From assembly GCA_035640355.1 (NCBI GenBank), contig DASQWI010000021.1, forward strand, positions 25,211-89,210: 64,000 bases of DNA. The letters run 5' to 3'. The DNA comes from Actinomycetota bacterium (GTDB lineage: Bacteria; Actinomycetota; UBA4738; HRBIN12). Shown one piece after another: positions 62,391-64,000 of this stretch. The stretch's first letter is position 1. Every line of letters begins with the position of its first letter. A program made the position numbers and the translations under genes. The notes below the pieces were generated by a model. The model was not told where the DNA came from, did no database searches, and worked only from the letters and a program-made list of their open reading frames with translations.

Positions 62391-62933
62391 GTGGAGTCGC
62401 TCGGTGGTTCGCTCCTCGTCGCCGGTCCGTCGCTGTGGGACCCGAACTTCCGGCGGGCAGTCGTGCTCGTCGGCCATCACGACGATGCAGGCGCCGTTGG
62501 CGTCGTGCTGAACCGAGCGACCGAGGTCGACGTCGTCGATGCCGCGCCTCCCCTGGCAACGCTCGTCGGGCTGGGGCAACGCGTGTTCGTCGGTGGTCCC
62601 GTGCAGCCGCAGTCTGCCGTCGTCGTCGCGGATTTCGAGCGTCCCGAGCTCGCGGAGGTGATCGCGTTCGGCTCGATCGGATTCCTGCCCGACGGCGTCG
62701 ACGCCGAAGGGATCGGACCGCTGCGGCGCGCACGTGTGTTCGCTGGCTACGCGGGGTGGGGTGCCGGTCAGCTCGAGCGGGAGATCGAAGAGGGGTCGTG
62801 GATCGTCGAGTCCGCCCGCGTCGAGGACGTGTTCACCGAGGAGCCCGACGATCTGTGGAGCGCCGTCGTGCGACGGAAAGGGCCGAAGTACCGGCTGATG
62901 GCGACGATGCCGCTCGATCCCTCACTCAACTGA
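62391..62933 (+). CDS. YqgE/AlgH family protein
   Basis: A 180-residue protein with the family signature: DPNFRRAVVLVGHHDDAGAVGVVLNR near residues 18-43 and FAGYAGWGAGQLEREI near 117. The fold is known from structures, but the function is unproven (linked to alginate and to redox stress in different reports). It starts at GTG 62391 and lies between the two DmdA-like paralogs. Confidence 0.9.
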   Translation: MESLGGSLLVAGPSLWDPNFRRAVVLVGHHDDAGAVGVVLNRATEVDVVDAAPPLATLVGLGQRVFVGGPVQPQSAVVVADFERPELAEVIAFGSIGFLPDGVDAEGIGPLRRARVFAGYAGWGAGQLEREIEEGSWIVESARVEDVFTEEPDDLWSAVVRRKGPKYRLMATMPLDPSLN

Positions 62934-62961
62934 TGCGGCTCGAACGCGCGCGCTGACGATC

Positions 62962-64000
62962 GTGCCGTCCGAGACCTTCACGTTCTACGTCCAGCCCTGG
63001 TACCGGAAGTCGCCGTACTTCGACGCGACGAAGCGCCACGGGTGCACGAGCTGGGGTCTGTACAACCACATGCTGCTGCCGACGCTGTACGACGATCCGA
63101 TAACCGAGTACTGGGCGCTGGTGAACGACGTCACCCTGTGGGATGTCGCGGTCGAGCGCTGTATCGAGGTGCGCGGTCCGGACGCGTTCGAGCTCATCGA
63201 TTCGATCACGTGCCGCGACCTGTCCAGGGTCGAGGTCATGCAGGCGCGATACGTGCTGATCACTGCGCCGTGGGGCGGCATCGTGAACGACCCAGTCTTG
63301 CTCCGCCTTGCCGAGGACCGGTTCTGGCTTGCCCTCGCCGACTCGGACGCGCTTCTGTACCTCGCCGGCGTGGCAGGAGCGCGAGGACTCGACGTCGAGA
63401 TCCTCGAGGCGGACGTCGCCCCGTTGCAGATCCAAGGTCCGCGATCCAAGGACGTCGTGCGTGACCTACTGGGCGACGCGGTTGCCGACCTCCGCTACTA
63501 CTTCTGCGCCGAAGCGGACGTCGACGGCATCCGCGTTGTCGTCAGCAGGACCGGATGGACGGGCGAGGTCGGGTTCGAGCTGTATCTGCAGGACACGAGC
63601 CGTGCGGACGAGCTGTTCGAACGCATCGTGCGCGCCGGGGAGCCTCACGGACTTCGCGTCATCGCGCCATCCGAGGCGCGCAGGATCGAGGCCGGCATCT
63701 TCAACTACGGCTCCGACATGACGATCGACAACAACCCCTTCGAGGTGACCGGGCTCGAGCGGCTGGTCGAGCCGAAGGCAGCCGACTACATCGGCAAGGC
63801 GGCGCTCGAGGAGATCCGGGCGCGGGGCGTCGATCGCAAGCTCGTCGGCCTCGAGGTGCCCGGCGAAGCGCTCCCCTTCGAGCTCGCCGAGAAGCGCCCT
63901 GCGTTGCACCGGGGCGAGCCGGTCGGCACCGTCACCGATCTGATCTGGTCACCCCGCCTCGAGCGCAACATCGGCTACGTCTGGGTCCCGATCTCGCTCG
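62962..64000 (+). CDS. Second DmdA-like GcvT-fold protein (runs off the window)
   Basis: At least 346 residues from GTG 62962, with the C-terminus beyond base 64000. It aligns along its length with the protein at 61206 (LYNHMLLPTLYDD, LVNDVTLWDVAVER, ITCRDLSR, QIQGPRSKDVV, SRTGWTGEVGFE, IEAGIFNYGSDM), clearly a paralog of the same family but well diverged. Differences in the substrate region (e.g. GIVNDPVLLRL, ALADSDALLYL) may mean a different methyl donor. Confidence 0.82.
   Translation, partial: MPSETFTFYVQPWYRKSPYFDATKRHGCTSWGLYNHMLLPTLYDDPITEYWALVNDVTLWDVAVERCIEVRGPDAFELIDSITCRDLSRVEVMQARYVLITAPWGGIVNDPVLLRLAEDRFWLALADSDALLYLAGVAGARGLDVEILEADVAPLQIQGPRSKDVVRDLLGDAVADLRYYFCAEADVDGIRVVVSRTGWTGEVGFELYLQDTSRADELFERIVRAGEPHGLRVIAPSEARRIEAGIFNYGSDMTIDNNPFEVTGLERLVEPKAADYIGKAALEEIRARGVDRKLVGLEVPGEALPFELAEKRPALHRGEPVGTVTDLIWSPRLERNIGYVWVPISL

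Noticed and set aside
61206..64000. Glycine cleavage T-protein gene pair belonging to a gcv operon
   Set aside because: No gcvH or gcvP is present, and the motifs follow DmdA more closely than GcvT.

Overview
The window is about 64 kb of GC-rich DNA with almost no non-coding space. Genes are packed into directons, and many neighbours overlap by the four bases ATGA or GTGA. Several traits suggest a deep-branching member of the Actinomycetota: a Rho factor with a long basic insert, a Cys-less ribose-5-phosphate isomerase B, a DivIVA-like coiled-coil protein, GatCAB, an atpI/atpZ-BEFHAGDC cluster followed by murA, and common GTG/TTG starts. Placement below phylum is not possible from the sequence alone. 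I see no rRNA, tRNA, CRISPR array, insertion sequence or prophage. The longest gene-free stretch is about 214 bases (57987-58200) and is described below.

Layout. 1-3599: the end of a metallophosphoesterase, then an overlapping trio encoding cyclic 2,3-diphosphoglycerate synthetase, 2-phosphoglycerate kinase and a small transaldolase. 3600-12288: translation, envelope and one-carbon housekeeping genes (rho, rpmE, a YqhQ-like membrane protein, a DivIVA-like protein, prfA, prmC, tsaC/sua5, a low-Mr phosphatase, rpiB, glyA). 12346-13563: a wecA-type sugar-phosphate transferase. 13676-17901: a polyamine-type ABC transporter. 18046-25312: the complete F1Fo ATP synthase operon with a near-consensus promoter. 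25413-29187: murA, a membrane protein with a large ectodomain, and a CPBP protease.

29191-37480: a GMC flavoprotein, meaB with a mutase large subunit (propionate/acyl-CoA rearrangement), a nickel/cobalt-type transporter convergent with a Fur-family regulator, a phosphotransferase, a crotonase and an acetyltransferase. 37614-42086: two small zinc-ribbon proteins, pabB-pabC fusion, etfA and etfB. 42055-53404: mnmA, a UPF0280 protein, ligA, a divergent folD, a DUF1028 protein, gatC, gatA, an EamA exporter, gatB and an MFS protein. 53525-57986: Rieske ferredoxin with its reductase, then a class V aminotransferase with serA (serine synthesis). 58059-64000: a possible leader peptide with an MFS transporter, a phytoene-desaturase-like flavoprotein and two DmdA-like folate-dependent demethylase paralogs flanking a yqgE gene; the second runs off the window.

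Points of interest. (1) A dispersed ~50-bp element occurs three times, plus one decayed copy, at gene junctions. It forms a hairpin with one compensatory base-pair change and carries a micro-ORF starting SEA. (2) A bacterial operon carries the two genes of cyclic 2,3-diphosphoglycerate synthesis, best known as a thermoprotectant of methanogens. (3) FolD has altered residues in its main active-site motifs. (4) Many genes have a -10 hexamer 6-10 bases before the start codon, implying widespread leaderless mRNAs. (5) A leaderless short ORF followed by hairpins precedes an efflux-type MFS gene. (6) A perfect 14-bp palindrome of TetR-operator type precedes the DmdA-like cluster.
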